NCBI GenBank assembly: GCA_017307785.1 | Contig: JAFKGI010000008.1 | Coordinates: 1 to 64,000 of the forward strand | Source: Vulcanimicrobiota bacterium | Lineage (GTDB): Bacteria > Vulcanimicrobiota > Xenobia > Xenobiales > JADMJV01 | Reading direction: 5' to 3' | Length of the DNA: 64,000 nucleotides | Shown: piece after piece, positions 24,461 to 32,029 of the stretch | Layout: each line of letters opens with the position of its first letter | Numbering within the stretch: the first letter of the stretch is position 1 | Made by a program: the position numbers and the translations under genes | Notes under the pieces: model-generated | What the model was told of the DNA's origin: nothing | Databases searched by the model: none | The model's input: the letters and a program-made list of their open reading frames with translations, nothing else

Positions 24461-25201
24461 ATGTCTCAACTACAAGGTAAAGTCGCTCTGGTCACCGGCG
24501 GTTCGCGTGGATTGGGCGCCGCCATCGCGCTGCGCCTGGCCCGCGAAGGCGCGGCCGTGGCCATCACCTTCACTTCCAAGCCGGACAAAGCGCAAGAAGT
24601 CGTCGAGGCGATCCAAAAGGACGGCGGCAAGGCCCTGGCCATCCAGGCCGACGCCGGTGACGTAGCCGCCGTTCAGGCCGCCGTGGCCCGGGTCGCCAAA
24701 GAACTCGGCGGCGTCGACATCCTGGTCAACAATGCCGGCATCGCCCCCATGGCTCCGCTCGATCAGTTCTCGCTCGAAGACTTCGACCGCATCGTGGCCG
24801 TTAACGTCAAGGGACTGTTCGTAGCCACTCAGGAATCGGCCAAGCACATGAAAGAAGGCGGTCGCGTCATCAACATCGGCAGCGTCAACAGCGACTCGAT
24901 GCCCTTCCAGGGCGGCGCCGTCTACGCCATGTCCAAAGGCGCGGTGGCCAGCCTGACGCGCGGACTGGCGCGAGACCTCGGCCCGCGTGGTATCACCGTC
25001 AACAACATTCAGCCCGGTCCGGTGGACACCGACATGAACCCGGCCCAGGGTCCCTTTGCCGAGTCGCTCATGAAGTTCCTGGCCGTGGGTCGCTACGGCA
25101 AAGCTGAGGAAGTGGCCGCCATGGTCGCCTACCTGGCCGGTCCCGAAGCCGCCTATGTAACCGGCGCCAACCTCAAGATTGACGGCGGCTGGGACGCCTA
25201 A
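24461..25201 (+). CDS. Short-chain dehydrogenase/reductase, FabG-like
   Basis: A classical SDR of 246 residues. The nucleotide-binding motif reads TGGSRGLGAAIA, NNAG is at the end of strand 4, the catalytic residues are Ser in INIGSVNS, Tyr and Lys in YAMSKGAV, and PGPVDTDMNP follows. ITFTSKPDK after strand 2 suggests NADP(H). Family members of this type reduce quinones, ketones or aldehydes. GGGAGG lies before ATG 24461. It is divergent from the TetR gene, which probably controls it. The gene that follows is packed closely behind. Confidence 0.94.
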   Translation: MSQLQGKVALVTGGSRGLGAAIALRLAREGAAVAITFTSKPDKAQEVVEAIQKDGGKALAIQADAGDVAAVQAAVARVAKELGGVDILVNNAGIAPMAPLDQFSLEDFDRIVAVNVKGLFVATQESAKHMKEGGRVINIGSVNSDSMPFQGGAVYAMSKGAVASLTRGLARDLGPRGITVNNIQPGPVDTDMNPAQGPFAESLMKFLAVGRYGKAEEVAAMVAYLAGPEAAYVTGANLKIDGGWDA

Positions 25202-25247
25202 AAGAGCGGCGAGGCAGGAGCAGGGCAGGATTGGCGAAGCGCCCTGG

Positions 25248-26231
25248 GTGCAAAAGCTGAAGAGTTTCGCCCGGGCCTTCTTTTGGGGCGGGGTCACCTG
25301 GTTGACCCTGCTCCCTTTGCTTTGGCAACTGGTCGGGGAGCGCCAGTGGTTCCTGATCCTGTGTCAGTATGCGCCTCCCGCGTTGTATGCGCTGGCCTGG
25401 CTGAAACTGGCCGGTCTGGCGGTCCTGTCTCGCCCTCGCCGAGCCTGGCTGGGGCTCATTCCACCCATTCTCTGGCTGGTTTTTGTCTTGCTGCCGTGGC
25501 GCACTCAGCGGCCGCAGAGCGGCGACTTCAGCGTGCTGACCTGGAATATTCAGGCCGGTTTGAGCGGGCCGGAGAAGATTGCCCAGATCCTGGCCCAACA
25601 AAATGTGGACGCGATCGCCCTCCAGGAGTGCCGAATTCCCTCGGCTCAGCCCGGAGGTGTCGACCCGCTGCCGGCCATTCTGACGGCTCTGAAATGCCAG
25701 GTGGCCCGGGGCGGCGAGCGCGGCGAACTGGTCATTTTGAGCCGCCTGACCATGCAGACCCAGCGACTTCACAATCTGGGCGGGCTGAGTCAGGCTCTCG
25801 ACCAACCCGTCGAGCGCAAAGGCAAGTTGATCCATCTGCTGGATGTGCATTTGAGGACCGGCGATCCCCAGGGAATCCTCCAAGGAGAGCCGCTCATGAG
25901 CCGCAAGCGGGTTTTGCTTTCGGCGGCCACCCGGCGACTGCAGGCGGATTCTCTGGCTCGCGTGGTGGGCAAGATTCAGGAGCCCGTGGTGCTGATGGGA
26001 GACTTCAATTCCCCGCCCAGTTCGGTGGCCTATCGCACCCTTTCGGGGGCGATGACCGACACTTTCAGCCAGGCTGGCTGGGGTTGGGGACTCACCTTTC
26101 CCGCCAATCACCCGCTCTGGCGTATCGACTACGTTTGGGCCAAGGGACTCACCCCCGTGAGCAGTGAGGTGCTGGACTTGCCGGCTTCCGACCATCGTGC
26201 CGTGATCTGTCGTTTTAAGGTCGATCCTTAG
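25248..26231 (+). CDS. Endonuclease/exonuclease/phosphatase family protein with N-terminal membrane helices
   Basis: Two to three hydrophobic helices occupy about residues 10-85 (FFWGGVTWLTLLPLLWQL, PALYALAWLKLAGL, LGLIPPILWLVFVLL). The EEP domain follows: FSVLTWNIQ with the metal-binding Asn, IALQECR with the Glu, LLDVHLRTGDP, VVLMGDFNSPP and the final SDHRAVI. All catalytic motifs are present, so it is an active phosphodiesterase-type enzyme facing outside or bound to the membrane. DNA, RNA, phospholipid or sphingomyelin headgroups are possible substrates. The start is uncertain: GTG 25248 is chosen, and a TTG at 25179 inside the SDR gene is also open. The stop is adjacent to the GTG of the ATP-grasp gene. 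Confidence 0.85.
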   Translation: MQKLKSFARAFFWGGVTWLTLLPLLWQLVGERQWFLILCQYAPPALYALAWLKLAGLAVLSRPRRAWLGLIPPILWLVFVLLPWRTQRPQSGDFSVLTWNIQAGLSGPEKIAQILAQQNVDAIALQECRIPSAQPGGVDPLPAILTALKCQVARGGERGELVILSRLTMQTQRLHNLGGLSQALDQPVERKGKLIHLLDVHLRTGDPQGILQGEPLMSRKRVLLSAATRRLQADSLARVVGKIQEPVVLMGDFNSPPSSVAYRTLSGAMTDTFSQAGWGWGLTFPANHPLWRIDYVWAKGLTPVSSEVLDLPASDHRAVICRFKVDP

Positions 26232-27011
26232 GTGCTGCGCTGGGCGATTCAAAGCAATCTGGTCAACGCCGCTGACCTGGAAAAGCTGCTCTCCGCCTGT
26301 CGCGAGCAGGGTCTGCCGGCGGTCACTTTCGAGACCGTGCCTTTCTCCAATCAGCCGCCCGAGCTGGATGCCGACATGCCCACCGTTTTCTACGGTTCCA
26401 CCGGGTGCATGAGCTGCGTCTCGCAGACCGGAAAATGGAATCCCGGCGTTTTCTTTGACCCGGAAAAGTTCTCATTTCCGGAATGGGGAAAGGCCTATGG
26501 CTCGCATTGCCTCAACGGCGAAGCCCGTGAAACGACCCTGGCGGAATTGGCTCAAGAAGATCACTCCGACGAGCGGCTCTTTTTTTTGCGGCCCATCCAC
26601 GACGATAAATCTTTCGCCGGAGAAGTGATGTCTTTTGGCGAGATTCGCAAGTGGGTAGGGGAACTGGACGACACCACCGTGCTCTCCCCGCAAACGCCCA
26701 TCCTGGTGGCCGAACCCGTGGGGATTTCCCACGAGTGGCGGCTTTTTCTGGTCGACGGGAAAGTCTCCACCGGTTCCCACTATCGCACCCGCCAACGGCT
26801 GGACGTCTATGCCGATTTGCCCGAAGCGGTCGTGGCTTTTGCGGAAAAGCTGGCCGCCCTCTGGCGGCCGGCCCCGGTGTTCGTGCTCGACGTGGCCAGT
26901 TCGGCCGATCAGCTTTACCTGGTGGAAATCAATTGCTTTAACAGCGCCGGCTTTTACGCCAGTGACGTGGCCAAGTTGGTGAGAGACGTATCGAGGTATG
27001 TGAGTGGCTGA
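26232..27011 (+). CDS. ATP-grasp protein of the R2K clade
   Basis: The 259-residue protein matches the R2K (DUF4343) ATP-grasp clade: ISHEWRLFLVDGKVSTGSHYR, then FVLDVAS and the metal-binding VEINCFNSAGFY. The R2K group is named for its altered active-site residues. Such enzymes make carbon-nitrogen bonds using ATP, often modifying peptides or proteins, and are common in phages and polyvalent or conflict-related loci. The GTG start abuts the TAG of the preceding gene, and the next gene starts inside this one. Substrate unknown. Confidence 0.87.
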   Translation: MLRWAIQSNLVNAADLEKLLSACREQGLPAVTFETVPFSNQPPELDADMPTVFYGSTGCMSCVSQTGKWNPGVFFDPEKFSFPEWGKAYGSHCLNGEARETTLAELAQEDHSDERLFFLRPIHDDKSFAGEVMSFGEIRKWVGELDDTTVLSPQTPILVAEPVGISHEWRLFLVDGKVSTGSHYRTRQRLDVYADLPEAVVAFAEKLAALWRPAPVFVLDVASSADQLYLVEINCFNSAGFYASDVAKLVRDVSRYVSG

Positions 27012-28569
27012 TGTAATCATCGTAGGGGCGGGACCGGTGGGTCTGATGTTGGCCAACCAGTTGCAAAGGCGAGGCATCCGTTATCGCCTGTTGGAGAGCC
27101 GCGGCGGCCGAGAATACTGGTGCAAGGCTCTGGGCGTCTCGCCACGCACCCTGGAAATTTTTGACCAGATGGGGCTTTTGACGGAAGCCCTGGCTCACGG
27201 CATTTTCTTCACCGCCTCCAATACAGTGGTGGACGGCAAAACGGTTGCTCGCCTGGAGATTCCGCCCGACCGCTATCCTTACAGTCCGATGGGGATGGGT
27301 CAGTTCGATACCGAAGAGATTTTGGAACGCGATCTTCGCCGGCGCGGCGGAAGCATCGAGTGGTCGAGCCAGGTGACCTCTTTCCGGCGAACCATGAGCG
27401 GGGTCGAGGTCGAGTGGACTTCGCCGAGCGGTTCCCACCAGGAAACCTGTCGCTATCTGGTCGGCTGTGACGGTGCCCACAGCCTGGTGCGTAAGGGTCT
27501 GGGCCTCACCTTCGAAGGGGAAAAATTCGATCAGCACTTCTTTCTGGGCGACGTGGAGCTGGAGTGGGAGCTTTCCCATACGGAAGTGCAAAAATTCATT
27601 CCGCTCAACAAAGACGGGCAATTGACCAACGTGGTGGTGGTGGTGCCGATTCCCGGCAACGAAAAGCGCTATCGTCTGAGCATGGCTCTGCCCCCCCAAC
27701 TGGTGGAAAATCCGCTGGAACCCATGGAGATGCTGCGCCAGGTCTGCCTGCCGGTGCTGCCCGAGGGAACCAGGATCGAAAACCTGCGCTGGGCTTCGCA
27801 CTACAGCATCAGTCATCGCCTCGCCAACAAATACCGGGAAGGCAATTGTTTTCTGGCCGGGGACGCGGCTCATATCCATCCTCCCATCGGCGGCCTGGGA
27901 ATGAACACGGGCCTGCAAGATGCCTACAATCTGGGCTGGAAGCTGGCCGCGGTGGTGCGGGGTGAAGCGCTGGACGGCCTGCTGGACAGCTACCACGACG
28001 AGCGGCACAAAGTGGGCCAGGAGGTGGTGGAACTGACGGCCGCCCGGATGAAGGACGCGACCGCCCAGAAGGACCGTGACGAAGGGGCGGAGGAGCGCGC
28101 CAATACCCAGTTTTTCGTGCACTATCGGGACAGTAAGCTGGCCCTGGGTTCCCTTCCTCCCGGGGACGGGGGAGCGGCCCCGGGAGAGCGCCTGGACTAC
28201 CTGCAGGGTTTGCGCCGTCCCGGCCTGTTCGCCGATCTGCGCTTGATCGAATTCTTGCGCCACGGGGAGTTTCAGTTGCTGGGCTACGGCGGCGATTGGG
28301 CCGCCTTCGCCCAGTTGGCCGAGGAGTTGCGGGCCGCCTTCGGCAGCCAGATTTACTGTCTGGCCATCGCCGAACCGAACGCAGCCCAGCCTCCCGAGTC
28401 GGTCGTTTGCCTGCACGATCCGCAGGGGCAGGCGCGCCAAACCTGGGGCGACGGTCCGGGAGCCATCCTGGTGCGTCCCGATGGATATGTCGGCTGGCGG
28501 GGGCGTCCGCAGCGCGACCTGGAACTCGACCGTTTCTTGGTTCAGGTCAGCATCGGTCTCCAGCCCTGA
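27004..28569 (+). CDS. FAD-dependent monooxygenase (PHBH/UbiH-like)
   Basis: A 521-residue group A flavin monooxygenase. The Rossmann motif is VIIVGAGPVGLMLANQL, the DG motif YLVGCDGAHSLVR, and the FAD ribityl site FLAGDAAHIHPPIGGLGMNTGLQDAYNLGW (first part quoted). A C-terminal thioredoxin-like domain, as in phenol hydroxylase-type members, starts after about residue 400 (GDWAAFAQLAEELRAAF). These enzymes hydroxylate aromatic or polyketide substrates with NAD(P)H and O2. The GTG start overlaps the end of the ATP-grasp gene by eight bases. Together with the SDR it suggests oxidative handling of an aromatic compound; the specific substrate is unknown. Confidence 0.92.
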   Translation: MADVIIVGAGPVGLMLANQLQRRGIRYRLLESRGGREYWCKALGVSPRTLEIFDQMGLLTEALAHGIFFTASNTVVDGKTVARLEIPPDRYPYSPMGMGQFDTEEILERDLRRRGGSIEWSSQVTSFRRTMSGVEVEWTSPSGSHQETCRYLVGCDGAHSLVRKGLGLTFEGEKFDQHFFLGDVELEWELSHTEVQKFIPLNKDGQLTNVVVVVPIPGNEKRYRLSMALPPQLVENPLEPMEMLRQVCLPVLPEGTRIENLRWASHYSISHRLANKYREGNCFLAGDAAHIHPPIGGLGMNTGLQDAYNLGWKLAAVVRGEALDGLLDSYHDERHKVGQEVVELTAARMKDATAQKDRDEGAEERANTQFFVHYRDSKLALGSLPPGDGGAAPGERLDYLQGLRRPGLFADLRLIEFLRHGEFQLLGYGGDWAAFAQLAEELRAAFGSQIYCLAIAEPNAAQPPESVVCLHDPQGQARQTWGDGPGAILVRPDGYVGWRGRPQRDLELDRFLVQVSIGLQP

Positions 28570-28579
28570 AAATTTTCAG
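28566..28579. promoter_or_regulatory. Perfect 14-base palindrome over the monooxygenase stop codon
   Basis: CTGAAAATTTTCAG is a perfect palindrome containing the TGA stop of the preceding gene. A third half-site-like TTTTTCAG follows. It is AT-rich in a GC-rich region and lies 65 bases before the next start, so it could be an operator. Confidence 0.35.
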
Positions 28580-28643
28580 ACATTTTTCAGGTTTACGAAC
28601 TAACTTTCGATGAAAGATTGAGACGAATTCCACGGAGGAAGCA

Positions 28644-29003
28644 ATGTTACCGAATTCCCTTCAACTCATCGAACTGAAAATGACCCGCTTAGGTTTTTAC
28701 CTGGCTATCTATCTGGTGCCCGCCCTGCTCTGTCTGGTGCAGCCCGGCCACTGGGTGGCCGCAGTGGCCACCCTGGGCCTGATTCCCGGACTCTGGCGCA
28801 GCTTGCGCCGCGCCCAGCGCCGCGCCCGCCTCGACCTGGTCGAGACCTTGCTCTTCAGCCTGACCACCGCCGTGGTCGGCGTGGTCGTGGCCAGCGTCTC
28901 GTCGGTGCTCGGCTGGGTCAGCTTGCCCTGCTGGACCCTGGTCGCCTTTGAACAGGCTCACCGCCGCGAACGCCGCCGCTTTCTGCTGGCCGGCAGTCGC
29001 TAA
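28644..29003 (+). CDS. Small membrane protein of unknown function
   Basis: This 119-residue protein has hydrophobic segments at about 15-32 and 38-50 (LGFYLAIYLVPALLCLV, WVAAVATLGLIPGLW), then a basic stretch (SLRRAQRRARLD), then a longer hydrophobic region (LLFSLTTAVVGVVVASVSSVLG) and a basic tail. It looks like a three- to four-helix inner-membrane protein. GGAGGAAG precedes the ATG. I recognise no family. It is probably the start of a new transcript after the AT-rich region behind the monooxygenase gene. Confidence 0.72.
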   Translation: MLPNSLQLIELKMTRLGFYLAIYLVPALLCLVQPGHWVAAVATLGLIPGLWRSLRRAQRRARLDLVETLLFSLTTAVVGVVVASVSSVLGWVSLPCWTLVAFEQAHRRERRRFLLAGSR

Positions 29004-29028
29004 GCCCTCTCTTCTAAGGAAGGTCTGA

Positions 29029-29055
29029 CTCCTGGCAGCGAGAAGGCGCCAGGAG
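29029..29055 (+). other. Intergenic hairpin without T run
   Basis: CTCCTGGC (29029-29036) pairs perfectly with GCCAGGAG (29048-29055). The following bases are CTCAATTTC, not a T run, so it is more likely an RNA structure or processing site than a terminator. It sits between two small-protein genes. Confidence 0.4.
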
Positions 29056-29075
29056 CTCAATTTCTTGGAGGTCCC

Positions 29076-29618
29076 TTGTCCGAAGAAGATTCCCCCGTCG
29101 CGGATCAAACCGCATCTCCAGCGACGCCCCTCTCCTTAGAGGAGCGAGTTGCTTACCTGGAGTCACAAAACGAGGGTCTGAAGCGGGTGGGGTTGCTGGG
29201 TCTGGTGCTGGTATTGATGTTGGGGGCCATCCTGGTGCACCAAACTTACAGTGACCTGCGCACCAGCACGACCCGAGCGGTGACCTTGCTCAACGATCAG
29301 GACCAGTTGTCCGCCGCCGTCACGGTCGATCCGCAGGGCCGAACTCAGTTCCTGCAGGCACGCTATGGCTCGATGGCGAGCGCCACCAATCTGCCGGATG
29401 ATTTCCGCGGCTATGCCTTCTATGACAGCGACGGCGTTCCGCGCGTTTTCATCGGCGAGGACAAAGAGAAGCATACCGTTTTTCAGGTGCTGGATCCGGG
29501 GCGTGGAATCGCATTTAATCCCTTCGAGAACGCCAAGGCGCCTGCCGCCGGCGCCACTCCCGCTCCGGGCAAGGCTCCGGCGCCGCAAGGAAGCCCCACC
29601 GCCAAACCCACGCCTTGA
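29076..29618 (+). CDS. Membrane-anchored protein of unknown function
   Basis: This 180-residue protein has a short acidic cytoplasmic N-terminus, a coiled-coil-like LSLEERVAYLESQNEGLK, one transmembrane helix (VGLLGLVLVLMLGAILV), and an outer domain with a beta pattern ending in GYAFYDSDGVPRVFIGEDKEKHTVFQVLD. A Pro/Ala-rich tail follows. The DSDGVPRVxxG pattern is found in small bacterial proteins of unknown role. Start TTG 29076 has GGAGG seven bases upstream. Its TGA overlaps the TTG of xseA. Confidence 0.72.
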   Translation: MSEEDSPVADQTASPATPLSLEERVAYLESQNEGLKRVGLLGLVLVLMLGAILVHQTYSDLRTSTTRAVTLLNDQDQLSAAVTVDPQGRTQFLQARYGSMASATNLPDDFRGYAFYDSDGVPRVFIGEDKEKHTVFQVLDPGRGIAFNPFENAKAPAAGATPAPGKAPAPQGSPTAKPTP

Positions 29619-30964
29619 TCCAAGCTCGTTCCGTCAGCCAGCTGTTGGGGCAATTGCGCGCCCAGCTGAGTCGGGATTTTCGCGAGGTCTGGGTGCGCGC
29701 CGAAGTGGCTCAGCTCACCGCCTCTCCTCAGGGACATCTCTATTTCACGCTGAAAGATCAGCAGTCTCTGGTTTCCGCCGTGGTCTGGTCCAAGCAGCGA
29801 CAGCTGCTCGACTTTGCTCCCACCGAGGGGATGAGCGTGCTGGCTCAGGGTAGTCTGATGGTCTATCCTCCTCGTGGACAGCTTCAGTTTGTCGTCGAAC
29901 AATTGATTCCCGATGGCGTGGGTCAGTATTTTCTGGCTCTGGAGCAGTTGAAGCAAAAGCTGCTTCAGGAAGGCCTGTTCGAAGTCGCTCGCAAGCGCCC
30001 GCTGCCCTTTTTCCCTCGTCGAGTGGGGGTGGTGACGTCTCGGGAAGGTGCTGTCTGGCACGATATCAGCACCACCCTGGAGCGCCGCAATCCCTGTGTT
30101 CAGCTGGTGCTTTCCCCCTCGCCGGTGCAGGGGCCGCAGGCCACTCGGGGCCTGATTCGCGCTTTGACCATCCTGGCCCGGGCCAACGTCGAGGTGGTCA
30201 TCCTGGCTCGTGGCGGCGGCTCCTGGGAAGATCTGATCGCTTTCAACAGCGAGCCGCTGGTACGTTTTCTGGCCACCTACCCGCTACCCGTCATCGCCGC
30301 CATCGGTCACGAAACCGATCTGAGCCTGGTCGATCAGGTGGCCGATCGGCGCGCGCCTACTCCCACGGCGGCGGCGGAACTGGTGGCCCCCGAGCGCGAT
30401 CAACTGTTAAGGGAACTGAATACGATTCAAGGGCGGATGCGCCAGGCGCTGGCGCAACGCAGTCAGCGTCAGCGAGAAATTCTCGATTCCCTGAGTCAGC
30501 GCCCGTGTTTCCTCGAGCCTCAGCGCCTTTTTCTGGAGCCCCGCAGGTTCCTGGACAAGCTACAAAACGCTTTGCGAGAAGCTCTGCGTGGGCGCGCCGA
30601 GTGGGAGCGGGAACGCTGGCGTCAGCTTGAGTCCAGGCTGCAACCGTTGCAACTGTTGGGGAAAGTGCAGTTGCAGCGCGAGCAACTGCGCAATCTGGAG
30701 GCCCGGTTGCGGACGGCGCTGCCGCGCAGCCTGGAAATGAAACGGGCCGAGCTGCATGAACAGCGGCAAATGCTACAGACGCTCTCGCCGCAACGCGTTC
30801 TTGAACGAGGCTACGCCCTTTGTCTCGACGATCGCGGCCAGTTGGTGACCAGTGTGGCCGGCAGGAAAGGTCATGACCAACTGGAAATCCGACTTGCCGA
30901 CGGCCGCATCCAGTGCGTCGTGGAGCAAGTTTTTTCCCAATCAGAGGACTCTTCTCGTGACTGA
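29615..30964 (+). CDS. xseA: Exodeoxyribonuclease VII large subunit
   Basis: The 449-residue large subunit of ExoVII, which with XseB degrades single-stranded DNA. The N-terminal OB-fold (VSQLLGQLRAQLSRDFREVWVRAEV, first part) is followed by the catalytic region with VGVVTSREGAVWHDI, RGGGSWEDLIAFN, VIAAIGHETD and DRRAPTPTAAAEL, and then a coiled-coil of about 150 residues. The TTG start overlaps the preceding stop codon (TTGA). The xseB gene overlaps its 3' end. With xseB and ispA it forms a conserved cluster. Confidence 0.95.
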   Translation: MIQARSVSQLLGQLRAQLSRDFREVWVRAEVAQLTASPQGHLYFTLKDQQSLVSAVVWSKQRQLLDFAPTEGMSVLAQGSLMVYPPRGQLQFVVEQLIPDGVGQYFLALEQLKQKLLQEGLFEVARKRPLPFFPRRVGVVTSREGAVWHDISTTLERRNPCVQLVLSPSPVQGPQATRGLIRALTILARANVEVVILARGGGSWEDLIAFNSEPLVRFLATYPLPVIAAIGHETDLSLVDQVADRRAPTPTAAAELVAPERDQLLRELNTIQGRMRQALAQRSQRQREILDSLSQRPCFLEPQRLFLEPRRFLDKLQNALREALRGRAEWERERWRQLESRLQPLQLLGKVQLQREQLRNLEARLRTALPRSLEMKRAELHEQRQMLQTLSPQRVLERGYALCLDDRGQLVTSVAGRKGHDQLEIRLADGRIQCVVEQVFSQSEDSSRD

Positions 30965-31166
30965 AACCAGCTATGAACAAGCTTTGGACCAATTGCGCCG
31001 CATCGTGCAGCAACTGGAGTCGGGCCAGCAGGGCCTGGAACAATCTTTGCAACTTTTCGAGGAAGGCATTGAACTGACGCGCTTTTGCGACGGCAAACTG
31101 CAGTCGGTGGAAGACCGCGTCAAGATTCTGCTGGCTCGCAACCAGAGCCAGGAACTCTCCGCTTGA
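30957..31166 (+). CDS. xseB: Exodeoxyribonuclease VII small subunit
   Basis: The 69-residue small subunit: TSYEQALDQLRRIVQQLESG, LEQSLQLFEEGIEL and a helical end with VEDRVKILL, all typical. Several XseB bind one XseA through its coiled coil. GTG 30957 is the family start; the longer frame beginning at 30852 would run inside xseA. It overlaps xseA by eight bases, and its TGA overlaps the TTG of ispA. Confidence 0.93.
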   Translation: MTETSYEQALDQLRRIVQQLESGQQGLEQSLQLFEEGIELTRFCDGKLQSVEDRVKILLARNQSQELSA

Positions 31167-32029
31167 GCCAGGCCTCCACTTTCAACCTCAAGGAATACTT
31201 GCAGGCTCGGGCTCTGGAAGTCGACGAGGCCATGGAGCGTTATCTCGCTCCGGACGCCAACAGCCTGGGCCCTATCGTGGAAGCCATGCGCTATTCGGTC
31301 TTTCCGGGCGGCAAGCGCTTTCGTCCGGTGCTGGCCCTGGCCGGCGCCGAAGCCCTCGGTTGCGACCGCCAGCGGGCCATGGCCATCGCCTGTGCCTTTG
31401 AGCTGATTCACTGCTTCTCGCTGGTGCATGACGATCTGCCGTGTATGGACAACGATGATGAACGGCGCGGACGCCCCACCAACCACAAGGTCTACGGCGA
31501 GGACGTGGCTTTGTTGGCGGGAGACGGCCTGTCGCTGTGGGCCTTCGAAGTGGCCATGCAGAGCCCCGAGGATCTTTCGGCCGCAACCCTGCGCTCGCTG
31601 GTCCGCGAACTGGTGGCCGCTTCCGGTCATCCGGGTATGGTGGGCGGTCAGGTGATCGACCTGGCGGCTCAGAAGTCGGGTCAGATTGACGGGCCGCAGC
31701 TCAAGAAGATTCACGCCGCCAAAACGGGCGCCCTGATTCGCGGTTCCGTGCGCTGCGGCGCCATCGTGGCCGGAGCCAGCGCCGAGCAGTTGCGTCAGTT
31801 GACGATCTACGGTGAAAAAATCGGACTGGTGTTCCAGATTACCGACGACATCCTCGACCATATGGAAGACCCGGAAGCGGTCAGCTATCCGGCTCTCTTT
31901 GGTCTGGAAGAATCGCGCAAGATGGCCGCCGATGCCGTCCAGGAAGCGCTCGTCAACCTGGAAGGGTTTGGTGAAGCGGCCGAGCCCTTGAGAGCCCTGG
32001 CCACCTACCTCCTCACCCGAACCACCTAG
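31163..32029 (+). CDS. ispA: Polyprenyl (farnesyl-type) diphosphate synthase
   Basis: A 288-residue trans-prenyltransferase that condenses isopentenyl diphosphate with allylic diphosphates. The first Asp-rich motif is in VHDDLPCMDNDDERRG and the second in FQITDDILD. The GGKRFRPVL motif and the KTGALI segment are intact. The region before the first motif matches chain-length control for short products, as in farnesyl diphosphate synthase. Start TTG 31163 overlaps the xseB stop. It is followed, with a one-base overlap, by a DXS-like gene, so the position xseA-xseB-ispA-dxs is conserved but the last gene is altered. Confidence 0.93.
   Translation: MSQASTFNLKEYLQARALEVDEAMERYLAPDANSLGPIVEAMRYSVFPGGKRFRPVLALAGAEALGCDRQRAMAIACAFELIHCFSLVHDDLPCMDNDDERRGRPTNHKVYGEDVALLAGDGLSLWAFEVAMQSPEDLSAATLRSLVRELVAASGHPGMVGGQVIDLAAQKSGQIDGPQLKKIHAAKTGALIRGSVRCGAIVAGASAEQLRQLTIYGEKIGLVFQITDDILDHMEDPEAVSYPALFGLEESRKMAADAVQEALVNLEGFGEAAEPLRALATYLLTRTT

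Noticed and set aside
25173..26252. Minus-strand reading frame of 359 codons opposite the EEP gene
   Set aside because: Low-complexity Gln/Arg-rich translation of the opposite strand of a real gene.
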